Shown here piece by piece: positions 1 to 6,478 of a stretch of DNA of 20,674 nucleotides. A model generated the notes under the pieces. It did no database searches and was not told the DNA's origin. It saw only the letters and a program-made list of their open reading frames with translations. Within the stretch, counting starts at the first letter, position 1; each line of letters opens with the position of its first letter. The DNA is from Candidatus Magasanikbacteria bacterium CG1_02_32_51. Its GTDB lineage: Bacteria; Patescibacteriota; Patescibacteriia; Magasanikbacterales; UBA922. The position numbers and the translations under genes were made by a program. The stretch spans positions 1 through 20,674 of the forward strand of contig MNVC01000018.1 in NCBI GenBank assembly GCA_001871435.1, read 5' to 3'.

Positions 1-1473
1 AACCAAAGAATGATTACGTCTTTGCGTAATCTTCAAACCAGAATTCATAGCAGCACGAAACATCGTTGTACCTACCTGACAAAGACCACCAGCTACTTCG
101 GGTTTTATTTCATCACCTTTTATAACTAACTCTGGTAAATATCCATCTGCAATAGTAAAAGGTTTCAAAGCGTTAACTAAAGAAAAATCTTCATCAGGTT
201 TAATAAGTAAACCGTTTAATTTATCATAAACAGCGTGTTTCAAATTTTTGATACGATTGGAAGGACTACCTGTAAATTTAGAATGTCCTACACCTAAAAT
301 TTCTGAAATACCAAGCTCATTTACTTCTCCAGTTTTTACTTTTGGTTCAGTTTGTTTACTTATCAAATTAATATTTTTTATTATTCCTTCATCAAGCAAT
401 GTCCTACCTACAAAAACCTCATTGATAGAACTCAATGTTGCTTCTATATCTACTGTCACACCAGACCTTGAACCACTAAATTCAGAAACTTTGCCATTCT
501 CTCCAACTTGAAATTTGGCATCTTCAGCTTGAATATTTACCTCTGAACCAATTTCATTGATAAGAAAGTCTGTCGTAGAGGCAGTATTCAAAGCAAAAAA
601 TAAATTACCATCAGTATCTTTTTGTATTTCTAACCAATCAGACATCATACCAGTCGTGATAGTCCACGTTTTCTTCAAAGTTGTATAAGGATCTATATAA
701 GATATTGTCAAAGGACCAGCATCAAAAACATTTTGTAGGCGACCAATTACTTTCAAAACATCCACTTCATTTATAACAGGTAATTTTACATCAGATACAA
801 TTTTGATATACGGAACCTGCAAATTAGACCACGATCTCAAAATCTGTCCACTTACCATATCATAATCAAAAGAAAACCCTGGAGTTGAGGAAACTATTTC
901 GTAATCTAATGGCTTGACAAATTTTACTTTTATTAATGCATTAGTCGGTTCAGTAATGTAACCTTTTAGATATATATGTATTTGTTCAAATATTTCATCC
1001 TTGTCTAATTTGACATGACCTAAACTCAAATTTGGTTTACTCACCATTACTAAAATAGCTGAAACGGCATCAGAAAGAAAATTGTTATTCTTGCGATAAG
1101 CTATCAGATTATTTACTTCGTTATCAATATCTAATTGAATCAAATCTCTGGCATTATCACCACTTAAGACAGTTGGATTAAGTACAAAATCTTTATTTTC
1201 ATTTTCTAGAGAAAAACTAAAATGTATCCCTTCATTTAGTAATTTGCTATTCATATTTTTCAAATAACTAGACAAAGACACTTTATCCATACCACCGATA
1301 TGTACACCACCGAGATAAACACCAGGTAATACTTTATCCTTATAACTATGAGTATAAGTAAAAGTTCCAGTCAATAAAATAGCAAAAAAGGCTACAAATA
1401 TAATAACAATAACCAAAATACGTCGCCAAGAAAAAGCAACTAATTTAGTATGTCCATCACTAAAAAAATTCAT
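1..1473 (-). CDS. VanW family envelope protein (3' end outside the window)
   Basis: Reading leftward from the ATG at 1471-1473, the frame stays open to the window edge (491 codons), so the C-terminus is missing. Residues about 17-40 form one hydrophobic membrane anchor preceded by basic residues, so the rest should lie outside the membrane. The long middle part (residues about 45-400) resembles the repeated YoaR/PG-binding-4 type region found in front of VanW domains. The VanW domain itself starts near residue 424 with DFSLVNALKPFT and has the hallmark GGLCQVGTTMFRAAM near residues 460-475, matching the family pattern GGGxCQVsTTLyNAal. VanW-domain proteins are envelope proteins of uncertain biochemical role; the name comes from vancomycin-resistance clusters and does not imply resistance here. 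The hsp20 stop lies only 15 bases upstream, so the two are probably co-transcribed. Confidence 0.88.
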   Translation of the reverse strand, partial: MNFFSDGHTKLVAFSWRRILVIVIIFVAFFAILLTGTFTYTHSYKDKVLPGVYLGGVHIGGMDKVSLSSYLKNMNSKLLNEGIHFSFSLENENKDFVLNPTVLSGDNARDLIQLDIDNEVNNLIAYRKNNNFLSDAVSAILVMVSKPNLSLGHVKLDKDEIFEQIHIYLKGYITEPTNALIKVKFVKPLDYEIVSSTPGFSFDYDMVSGQILRSWSNLQVPYIKIVSDVKLPVINEVDVLKVIGRLQNVFDAGPLTISYIDPYTTLKKTWTITTGMMSDWLEIQKDTDGNLFFALNTASTTDFLINEIGSEVNIQAEDAKFQVGENGKVSEFSGSRSGVTVDIEATLSSINEVFVGRTLLDEGIIKNINLISKQTEPKVKTGEVNELGISEILGVGHSKFTGSPSNRIKNLKHAVYDKLNGLLIKPDEDFSLVNALKPFTIADGYLPELVIKGDEIKPEVAGGLCQVGTTMFRAAMNSGLKITQRRNHSLV

Positions 1474-1488
1474 AAATTATATAAATAC

Positions 1489-1950
1489 TTAATCATCTAC
1501 TATCTCAATAGAAATTTTATTATCTTTTTGTTGTTTTGGAATTGATACAAACAAAACACCATTTTGGAATTTAGCATGTGCCAAATCTCCTTTGACATCA
1601 ACTGGCAAAACTATAGTACGCGAGAATACTCCCCAAAAACATTCTTCATAATAATAATCTATATCCTTTTCATTTTCAATTGGAGAACACCTTGTACCAC
1701 GAATAGTAAGAAGATCATTGTGTACCAAAACTTCTATTTTGTCTGGTCTAGCTCCGGCCATAGTCGTAACCACAAAAATATGAGAGTCATTTTGAGCAAC
1801 ATCTACTGCTAATTTACCCTCACTACTTCCCTCTTCTACCCAATCCTTAAAATCACTAGAACTCAGAGCACTAGCTTTAGCTTCCAGAGGGTCATTTTTG
1901 ATATTTTCCAAAATCATAGCAAAGCCATGATCATTTTTTTTGCTATTCAT
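1489..1950 (-). CDS. Hsp20/alpha-crystallin small heat shock protein
   Basis: A 153-residue ATP-independent holdase chaperone that would bind unfolding cytoplasmic proteins. The alpha-crystallin domain covers residues about 45-140. It has the ECFWGVFSRTIVLPVDV block (about 103-119), which corresponds to the usual E.xyGxFxRxixLPxxV strand, and it ends with GVLFVSIPK (131-139), the classic GvLxvxiPK signature. A variable N-terminal arm of about 44 residues precedes it, and the C-terminal tail is short with an ISIEIV segment (146-151) in place of a clear IxI anchor. Length is normal for the family. A promoter lies directly upstream and puts the transcript start only a few bases before the ATG. 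It is the first gene of a two-gene operon with the VanW protein. Confidence 0.9.
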   Translation of the reverse strand: MNSKKNDHGFAMILENIKNDPLEAKASALSSSDFKDWVEEGSSEGKLAVDVAQNDSHIFVVTTMAGARPDKIEVLVHNDLLTIRGTRCSPIENEKDIDYYYEECFWGVFSRTIVLPVDVKGDLAHAKFQNGVLFVSIPKQQKDNKISIEIVDD

Positions 1951-1961
1951 AATATAGCTAA

Positions 1962-1990
1962 ATTATAACAAAAAAAACAAATATAGTAAA
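1962..1990 (-). promoter_or_regulatory. Sigma70-type promoter of the hsp20-vanW operon
   Basis: On the minus strand, TTTACT (1985-1990) is followed after exactly 17 bases by TATAAT (1962-1967), which is preceded by TG with one base between (an extended -10). The expected start of transcription is near 1955, about 5 bases before the hsp20 ATG at 1950, so the message would be nearly leaderless. Confidence 0.6.
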
Positions 1991-2019
1991 CAATACAAAT
2001 ATATCTTCAAAAGAAAATT

Positions 2020-2655
2020 TTATTTCACTTTATGACGAACTGACATCTTAATGTAAGGTTTTATTGGCAAAAGTAATAAAGCTCCAATAAATGATAAAAT
2101 AGCTACAGTAACTATAAGAGTAGGAAAACCCTGAACAGCCACTATATAACCACCTACAGCAGTAAAAGCGGAACTGGTCAAATCTGTCAATGTAAAATAA
2201 ACACCCCATTCTGTACCTTCTTTTGCCTTGTCTATATGACGAGTAAAGATAGCCATATAAGTTGGAAAAGTAAAAGCGGTAAATAAGCCAAGAATAAATT
2301 GGACAATATAAAGTTGCAAAGGTGTATTTATAATAAGGTAAAAAAGTGGAATAATAGCAATTAAAATTGTAAATATAAACATCAACCAAAAATCATCTTT
2401 TTATCCCCTTATTCTGTCAATAAGATAAGCAATAGGAATCTGAAAAACACTTTTTGTAAAAAGATAAATAGTAGCTGCTAGACCTGCTACAGCGACGCTA
2501 CCACCTTGAATAAAGTCAACAATAAAAAATGCAAAAATTGGACCAAGAAGCCCTGCAGCACCAGTAAAGATAGTATCAGAAATTATAAGAAAACTTATAA
2601 CTGGATTTTTATTTTTCAAAAAATAACTATCTAATTTTGTAGATCTAATTTTCAT
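2020..2655 (-). pseudogene. Half-size MFS transporter interrupted by an in-frame TAA
   Basis: Two open stretches, 2401-2655 (84 residues) and 2020-2400, lie in the same frame and are separated only by TAA at 2401-2403. Read through, they give a 210-residue membrane protein of about six helices. The break falls at IDRIRG-stop-KDDFW. Comparable short MFS proteins remembered from CPR genomes usually read G-E-K-D-D-F-W here, so the stop is most simply a GAA-to-TAA change. The second half keeps well-formed motifs such as IFTRHIDKAKEGTEWGVY (an MFS loop) and two more helices, which suggests recent loss. Reinitiation downstream (TTG at 2383-2385 or ATG at 2380-2382) could still make a fragment. The substrate cannot be told. 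The family normally has 12 helices; half-length versions may work as dimers. Confidence 0.75.
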
Positions 2656-2734
2656 AAAATTTTACCAAAAAATACTACAATCCTTTTGAATATTTTTTCA
2701 CCTTTAAATTACTAAATAGTATTTTTATGTTACA

Positions 2735-3964
2735 TTATTTTATTTTACCACGAAATTTTTGAGCTAATAAAATTCTGTTTATAGCAATAGCATAAGCAGC
2801 TTGACGCAAAGTAATTTCACCTGATTTTTCTTGATATTTAGCATAAACTCTTTGCCAATTGGTTTTCATTTTTTTATCCAAAAGATTACGCAGATATTCT
2901 TCATCTAAAATTTGTCCCGTACGATTTTGTGCCCATTCAAAATAACTTACAATTACACCACCAGAGTTGGCTAAGATATCTGGGACAATAACCTTTTTTT
3001 TGTCAGCTAATATTTTGTCAGCATCATAACTAATTGGACCATTAGCCAATTCTACAATATAATTTGTTTGAATTTTTTCAGCATTATCTTTAGTAATTTG
3101 GTTCTCCAAAGCGGCCAAAATCAAAATATCAACCGGCAGTTCCAACAATTCAGCATTGGTAATTTTATTTCCCACTGTGTATTCAACAACACTTTGACCA
3201 CCATTTTTAAATTCAGCCAAAGCATTGATATCAAAACCGTTTTTATCATAAATTCCACCTTGACTATCAGAAACAGCTACAATTTTCAATCCATCTTCAT
3301 ACAATTTTTTGGCCATATACAAACCAGCATTACCAAAACCTTGAACGGCAATAGTCATATCCTTTTTATCAACTAAAAATTTACTAATCATTTCTTTAGT
3401 AATTAAATATCCACCCTGAGCCGTAGCATCACTGCGCAATTCAATTCCTCCAAGTTCAACAGGCTTACCAGTAATCATTCCAGGTTCATGATGACCAACT
3501 TTTTTTTCAAATTCATCAAGCATCCAAGCCATAATTTGACCATTGGTGTAAACATCTGGGGCAGGAATATCTTTGTCTTGTCCAAGATATTCATAAAAAG
3601 CATCAATATATTTGCGACTAATTTCTTCTAGCTCAGCCTCATCAACTTTTTTAGGATCAAATTTAACTCCACCCTTAGCTCCACCATAAGGAATATCTGC
3701 CAATGAATCTTTTAGCATCATCCAAAAAGCCAAAGATTTTACTTCGTCTTCACTAACTCCAGGATGAAAACGAATACCACCTTTACCAGGACCAAGTGCT
3801 CTATTATAAACAATCCGCCAAGATGGATATTTTTTACCATTAATATCCAACTCCTTATAATTGGTTTGTACCGGCTCCAAAAGAGTTGCAATTTCAGTAT
3901 CGTTGATATTTTCTATTTTTTGAATATCTTTCAAACGCTTTAAATTGTCACCAAAAATATCCAT
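2735..3964 (-). CDS. gdhA: Glu/Leu/Phe/Val dehydrogenase (glutamate dehydrogenase type)
   Basis: A 409-residue NAD(P)-dependent amino-acid dehydrogenase that would interconvert glutamate and 2-oxoglutarate plus ammonia in the cytoplasm. The substrate domain has GPGKGGIRFHP (about 58-68, Lys61), MMLKDSLADIPYGGAKGGV (82-100, Lys85 and the catalytic-type Lys97), and PAPDVYTNGQ (134-143, Asp137). The nucleotide-binding domain has the GFGNAG glycine motif (209-214) followed by an acidic residue after the second strand (VSDSQGG), which favours NAD+. The length fits the hexameric family of about 410-450 residues. It stands alone: 79 bases separate its stop from the downstream MFS pseudogene, and a tRNA terminator lies upstream. 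The exact substrate (Glu versus another amino acid) is inferred from overall similarity, so the gene name is tentative. Confidence 0.93.
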   Translation of the reverse strand: MDIFGDNLKRLKDIQKIENINDTEIATLLEPVQTNYKELDINGKKYPSWRIVYNRALGPGKGGIRFHPGVSEDEVKSLAFWMMLKDSLADIPYGGAKGGVKFDPKKVDEAELEEISRKYIDAFYEYLGQDKDIPAPDVYTNGQIMAWMLDEFEKKVGHHEPGMITGKPVELGGIELRSDATAQGGYLITKEMISKFLVDKKDMTIAVQGFGNAGLYMAKKLYEDGLKIVAVSDSQGGIYDKNGFDINALAEFKNGGQSVVEYTVGNKITNAELLELPVDILILAALENQITKDNAEKIQTNYIVELANGPISYDADKILADKKKVIVPDILANSGGVIVSYFEWAQNRTGQILDEEYLRNLLDKKMKTNWQRVYAKYQEKSGEITLRQAAYAIAINRILLAQKFRGKIK

Positions 3965-3990
3965 ATATTTTAGAGTTAATTATTTAATAT

Positions 3991-4022
3991 AAAGGTTGAG
4001 AAATAATATTCTAACCTTTTTT
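3991..4022. other. Hairpin with T-run upstream of gdhA
   Basis: AAAGGTT (3991-3997) pairs with AACCTTT (4013-4019) and is followed on the plus strand by six T. The plus strand has no gene ahead of it. On the minus strand the structure would sit 27 bases before the gdhA start. It may be a second terminator behind the tRNA operon or a leader structure; its role is unclear. Confidence 0.3.
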
Positions 4023-4066
4023 ATATTACAAATAATACCATCTATTGAATAAGATGTAAACATAAT

Positions 4067-4102
4067 AAAAAAAGACAATCTTAATATAAAATTGTCTTTT
4101 TT
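4067..4102 (-). terminator. Rho-independent terminator of the tRNA-Ser operon
   Basis: On the minus strand the 12-base stem AAAAAAGACAAT (4102-4091) pairs with ATTGTCTTTTTT after an 11-base loop, and the T-run ends the hairpin. It begins at the last base of the encoded CCA of tRNA-Ser(UGA). Because the stem starts with A's, it could also work on the plus strand. Confidence 0.8.
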
Positions 4103-4191
4103 GGCGGAGAGATAGGGATTCGAACCCTAGGAAGGTTTGACCCTTCAACGGTTTTCAAGACCGCCGCCATAGACCGCTCAGCCATCTCTCC
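4102..4191 (-). tRNA. tRNA-Ser(UGA), CCA encoded
   Basis: A 90-base class II tRNA with acceptor GGAGAGA/TCTCTCC, discriminator G73, D-arm, an anticodon loop CTTGAAA giving anticodon UGA (reads UCA and related Ser codons), a long variable arm, and T-loop TTCGAAT. The 3' CCA is encoded in the genome (4102-4104). G73 together with the long variable arm fits Ser and argues against Leu. It is the last gene of a three-tRNA operon and runs directly into the terminator. Confidence 0.95.
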
Positions 4192-4196
4192 ATATC

Positions 4197-4256
4197 AACT
4201 TTTGACAGTTGACAATTGGCCTTTAACTTTCACAGTTAATTGACAATTGTCAAATG
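4197..4256. repeat. TTGACAATTG-type inverted repeat in the tRNA spacer
   Basis: Two imperfect arms, TTTGACAGTTGACAATTG (about 4200-4217) and its near reverse complement around 4239-4256, enclose a short A/T loop. It looks like a dispersed intergenic repeat. It would fold in the precursor between tRNA-Ser(GCU) and tRNA-Ser(UGA). No gene is seen in this spacer (4192-4336). Confidence 0.55.
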
Positions 4257-4296
4257 TAAATCATTATATAACAACCCGCTTTTGCTCGTCTTCGTA

Positions 4297-4342
4297 CGGA
4301 TTTATCCGCCGAAGCCGAGCTACAGCGAGGCGTAGGCGGAGA
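4297..4342 (-). repeat. Palindromic repeat, copy A, overlapping the 3' end of tRNA-Ser(GCU)
   Basis: 46 bases matching copy B (4448-4493) with a single difference (4333 t versus 4484 c). On the minus strand it starts within the tRNA acceptor sequence with TCCGCC and ends with GGCGGA followed by TAAATCCG. The inside also pairs (GCC..GC with GC..GGC around a TGTA loop), so RNA from it should fold as one interrupted hairpin. Confidence 0.85.
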
Positions 4343-4425
4343 AGGCGGGATTCGAACCCGCGGTCCGGTTTTATCCAGACAACACATTAGCAGTGTGCTC
4401 CTATAGGCCTCTCAGGCACCTCTCC
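4337..4425 (-). tRNA. tRNA-Ser(GCU), no encoded CCA
   Basis: An 89-base class II tRNA with acceptor GGAGAGG/CTTCTCC (one G-U pair), anticodon stem GCACA/TGTGT, and loop CTGCTAA giving anticodon GCU for AGU and AGC serine codons. It has a long variable arm, T-loop TTCGAAT and discriminator G73. The bases after the discriminator read CCT rather than CCA because the gene runs into palindromic repeat copy A, so the terminal A must be added by a CCA-adding enzyme. It is the middle gene of the tRNA operon. Confidence 0.93.
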
Positions 4426-4447
4426 TTACTTTATAATATAACACGTG

Positions 4448-4493
4448 CGGATTTATCCGCCGAAGCCGAGCTACAGCGAGGCGCAGGCGGAGA
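4448..4493 (-). repeat. Palindromic repeat, copy B, overlapping the 3' end of the tRNA-Ser(ACU)-like gene
   Basis: 46 bases nearly identical to copy A (4297-4342). It again begins inside the acceptor end of a tRNA gene at TCCGCC and ends at GGCGGATAAATCCG on the minus strand. It occupies most of the 62-base spacer between the first two tRNAs. Confidence 0.85.
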
Positions 4494-4574
4494 GACAGGG
4501 ATTCGAACCCTGGGTCCCCTTTCAGGGACGACAGTTTAGTAAACTGTTGCTATCGACCACTCAGCCATCTCTCC
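4488..4574 (-). tRNA. Serine tRNA with rare anticodon ACU
   Basis: An 87-base class II tRNA with acceptor GGAGAGA/TCTCTCC, D-arm stem GCT/AGC, anticodon stem ACAGT/ACTGT, loop TTACTAA, variable stem GTCCC/GGGAC, T-arm CAGGG/CCCTG with TTCGAAT, and discriminator G73. All arms pair fully, so it looks functional. With U33 fixed, positions 34-36 read ACU, nominally serine AGU. The loop differs from that of the neighbouring tRNA-Ser(GCU) at positions 32 and 34. Bacterial AGY-reading tRNAs normally have G34, so A34 is unexpected. The 3' end reads CCT, from repeat copy B. It is the first gene of the operon. Confidence 0.88.
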
Positions 4575-4600
4575 CTATAAATTACCTCTAAAACGTAAAT

Positions 4601-4629
4601 ATTGTATACCAAAAATATGATATTGTCAA
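4601..4629 (-). promoter_or_regulatory. Promoter of the tRNA-Ser operon
   Basis: On the minus strand, a perfect -35 box TTGACA (4624-4629), a 17-base spacer and TACAAT (4601-4606, five of six consensus bases). Transcription should begin near 4594, about 20 bases before the first tRNA. It is the strongest promoter match seen in the window, as expected for tRNA genes. Confidence 0.8.
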
Positions 4630-4663
4630 CTTGAATAATTACATAAATATAGCCTTTTTTAGT

Positions 4664-4692
4664 TTGACTAAAAAGAAATTACCATTTATAAT
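4664..4692 (+). promoter_or_regulatory. Promoter of the thioredoxin-like/DsbB operon
   Basis: TTGACT (4664-4669), a 17-base spacer and a perfect TATAAT (4687-4692). The expected start of transcription is near 4699, about 10 bases before the ATG at 4709 or 19 before the ATG at 4718. The -35 box overlaps a small hairpin (TTTTTAGT at 4656-4663 with ACTAAAAA at 4667-4674). It is back to back with the tRNA promoter. Confidence 0.7.
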
Positions 4693-4708
4693 ACATAAGT
4701 AATTTTTA

Positions 4709-5104
4709 ATGACAAACATGAAAAAAAATAAATTTACATCATTTACAATTATCCCAATTATTGGGATAATATTTATTGCTATTATATACTTTCTTATTTC
4801 TTCAGACAAACAGCCAGGAAAACTAGATGATTTTGCCAAATGTTTACAAAAACAAGGAGCAACATTTTATGGTGCTTTTTGGTGCCCTCATTGCAAAGAA
4901 CAAAAAGCAGAATTTGGCAAATCTGCTAAATATCTCCCTTATGTAGAATGTTCAACTGCTGATAGCAATGGACAATTACCTGTTTGTACCAACCAAAAAA
5001 TTGAAGGCTACCCAACTTGGATCTTTGCTGATGGTAGCAGACAATCAGGCAAAATAGAATTGCAAGAATTGGCCGATAAGACTTCTTGTGAATTACCAAA
5101 ATAA
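4709..5104 (+). CDS. Membrane-anchored thioredoxin-like protein (CPHC active site)
   Basis: A 131-residue protein with a single N-terminal membrane helix (about 12-30) and a small thioredoxin-fold domain outside the membrane. The redox motif is CPHC (59-62) in FYGAFWCPHCKEQ. A cis-proline loop follows at GYPTW (100-104), and PTWIFADGSRQSG matches the domain seen fused or adjacent to VKOR/DsbB-type enzymes. Further cysteines are at 45, 81, 93 and 127; C81 and C93 may form a structural disulfide. It would oxidise or shuffle disulfides in secreted proteins and be reoxidised by the DsbB-like protein encoded 3 bases downstream. The start is ambiguous: ATG at 4709 or 4718 (MKKNK), neither with a Shine-Dalgarno site; the second gives a more normal leader length. 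Confidence 0.88.
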   Translation: MTNMKKNKFTSFTIIPIIGIIFIAIIYFLISSDKQPGKLDDFAKCLQKQGATFYGAFWCPHCKEQKAEFGKSAKYLPYVECSTADSNGQLPVCTNQKIEGYPTWIFADGSRQSGKIELQELADKTSCELPK

Positions 5105-5107
5105 TAT

Positions 5108-5632
5108 ATGATTGAAATAATAAACAAACTTCTAGCCTTGGGTACTGTATTTGCCGATTTATTTCTAGTATTAGCTATACTATACTTCTGGCTGACAAAA
5201 GGTCAAGATAAAATAAAACCATTTTTTCAAAAAAATGGTTTGCTATTTGCTTGGCTAGTCGCTTTATTTTCTACTCTGTTTAGTCTTTATTATTCAGAGA
5301 TAGTTGGTTTTGAACCTTGTTCACTCTGTTGGTGGCAAAGAATCTTTATCTATCCACAAGCTATAATCTTGGGTATGGCTTATTTCAAAAAAGAATTCAA
5401 AAACTCTATATCTTACTCTCTAGTACTTTCTATTATAGGAACTATAATTTCATTGTACCAAAATTATCTGTATTATGGAGGAAAAGGACTATTCCTTTGT
5501 AGCAGTAATCCCGTAGCAATATCTTGTACCAAACTCTATGTTTTTGAATTTGGCTATGTGACCATACCTATCATGGCACTAACCGCATTTTTGCTTATAA
5601 TTTTCTTTTTGAAGATTGCGGAAAAGAAATAA
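5108..5632 (+). CDS. DsbB/BdbC-type disulfide bond formation protein
   Basis: A 174-residue integral membrane quinone oxidoreductase with four helices (about 8-29, 44-62, 76-93 or 101-120, and 147-170). The first redox pair, C71 and C74, lies in GFEPCSLCWWQRIFIYPQ, the family hallmark, which also carries the quinone-proximal Arg. The second pair, C131 and C140 (LCSSNPVAISC), lies in the second outer loop and would react with the thioredoxin-like partner. C-terminal FEFGYVTIPIMALTAF is typical of the BdbC branch. Electrons would pass from secreted cysteines through the partner to membrane quinone. If the cell has no respiratory chain, as in many CPR bacteria, the final acceptor is an open question. 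It follows the partner gene with a 3-base gap, so the two are an operon. Confidence 0.92.
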   Translation: MIEIINKLLALGTVFADLFLVLAILYFWLTKGQDKIKPFFQKNGLLFAWLVALFSTLFSLYYSEIVGFEPCSLCWWQRIFIYPQAIILGMAYFKKEFKNSISYSLVLSIIGTIISLYQNYLYYGGKGLFLCSSNPVAISCTKLYVFEFGYVTIPIMALTAFLLIIFFLKIAEKK

Positions 5633-5686
5633 ATATCAAACATAATTAAATAAAAAAAACAAATCAAAAATATTAATGTCAAAAAA

Positions 5687-5744
5687 ATGTCATTTAATTA
5701 TTTGCAATTGATTTGAAATTTTAGCTTTGAAATTTGTCATTTTT
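5687..5744. repeat. A/T-rich dispersed repeat between dsbB and comF
   Basis: Contains ATTGATTTGAAATTT followed by CTTTGAAATTTGTCATTT, nearly the same core as the repeat inside the 402-codon gene (11320-11372), and in inverse orientation the one at 9042-9127. It lies between the convergent dsbB-like and comF genes. CAAATCAA (about 5660) and TTGATTTG (about 5708) could also pair and end transcription from both sides. No gene is seen in 5633-5768. Confidence 0.6.
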
Positions 5745-5768
5745 TATTTTTAACTTTACAAATTTATT

Positions 5769-6461
5769 TTATCCTCTCGCTAAACTAAAACCTATCACCT
5801 TCTCTACTCCACTATTTTTCAAAACTTTGGCACACTCTTGTATTGTAGAACCAGTAGTAAAGACATCATCGACCAATAAAATATTTTTACCGACAAAAAC
5901 ATTTTTATTATCAAAAGCAAAGGCATCTTGCAAATTTGTAAGCCTTTCCTGACGTTTAAATTTAGCCTGTGGCTCAGTATAGCGCACACGCTTAAGTAAA
6001 TTTTCTGTAGGTTTGTCCAAAATTTTTCCAATAACCAAAGCTATCTTTTCAGCTTGATTGAAACCACGCTCCACATAACGTCTATGATGCAATGGTACAA
6101 AAGTTATTACATCAATATCTTTTAATTCATAATGAGACAAAAAAAATTCTAACATCTTAGTAATAGCTATTTGTAATTCTTCCACATATTGATACTTGAA
6201 ACTATGTATTATCTCTCCTATCAAAGTTTTTTCATCATATTTGGTAACTGCTATATGTCTTGCAATAAAAGTTGTCTCGCAATTATTACAATATTCTCCA
6301 TTTTTTGTCTCTTTGTGACAAGTCGGACAACAAAAAACACCAGACAAATCTAGTGTTTGTAAACATTCTTCACATACAAAACTACCTTCTTTGTTACAGT
6401 TTAGACAACTTACTGGAAAAAATATATCTTTAAAATAATTTATCAATCCTCCAAAAGACAT
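5769..6461 (-). CDS. comF: ComF family protein (phosphoribosyltransferase-like)
   Basis: A 230-residue cytoplasmic protein. The N-terminal third is a cysteine-rich zinc module with pairs at C19/C22, C30/C33, C45/C48 and C58/C61. It is followed by the ComF core with VPLHHRRYVERGFNQAE (122-138) and a PRPP-binding loop LLVDDVFTTGST (195-206, Asp198/Asp199), and it ends at the usual FSLARG. ComF proteins belong to the phosphoribosyltransferase fold and are needed for uptake of single-stranded DNA in naturally competent bacteria; their enzymatic activity is unclear. Here the gene is the last of a long run of type IV secretion-like genes, 17 bases after its neighbour. This makes a link between that apparatus and DNA uptake worth considering, but position alone does not prove it. 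Confidence 0.92.
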   Translation of the reverse strand: MSFGGLINYFKDIFFPVSCLNCNKEGSFVCEECLQTLDLSGVFCCPTCHKETKNGEYCNNCETTFIARHIAVTKYDEKTLIGEIIHSFKYQYVEELQIAITKMLEFFLSHYELKDIDVITFVPLHHRRYVERGFNQAEKIALVIGKILDKPTENLLKRVRYTEPQAKFKRQERLTNLQDAFAFDNKNVFVGKNILLVDDVFTTGSTIQECAKVLKNSGVEKVIGFSLARG

Positions 6462-6478
6462 ATATATAATTTAATAAA

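Noticed and set aside
248..511. Plus-strand open frame of 87 codons
   Set aside because: It lies opposite the VanW-family gene, has no domain or start signal, and its composition follows from the coding strand.
2048..2389. Overlapping minus-strand frame of 113 codons, possible frameshifted MFS
   Set aside because: It is Tyr/Cys/Ser-rich shadow sequence. The true MFS halves are in one frame and split only by TAA, so no frameshift is needed.
4197..4342. CRISPR-like array in the tRNA spacer
   Set aside because: Only two palindrome copies with tRNA genes between them; no regular spacers and no cas genes.
4102..4574. Long-arm tRNAs as leucine tRNAs
   Set aside because: All three have discriminator G73 and anticodons UGA, GCU or ACU, and the long variable stems fit serine. 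None has a leucine anticodon.
4639..4839. Minus-strand frame of 66 codons opposite the thioredoxin-like gene
   Set aside because: It overlaps a strong promoter and a well-supported gene on the other strand and has no recognisable features.
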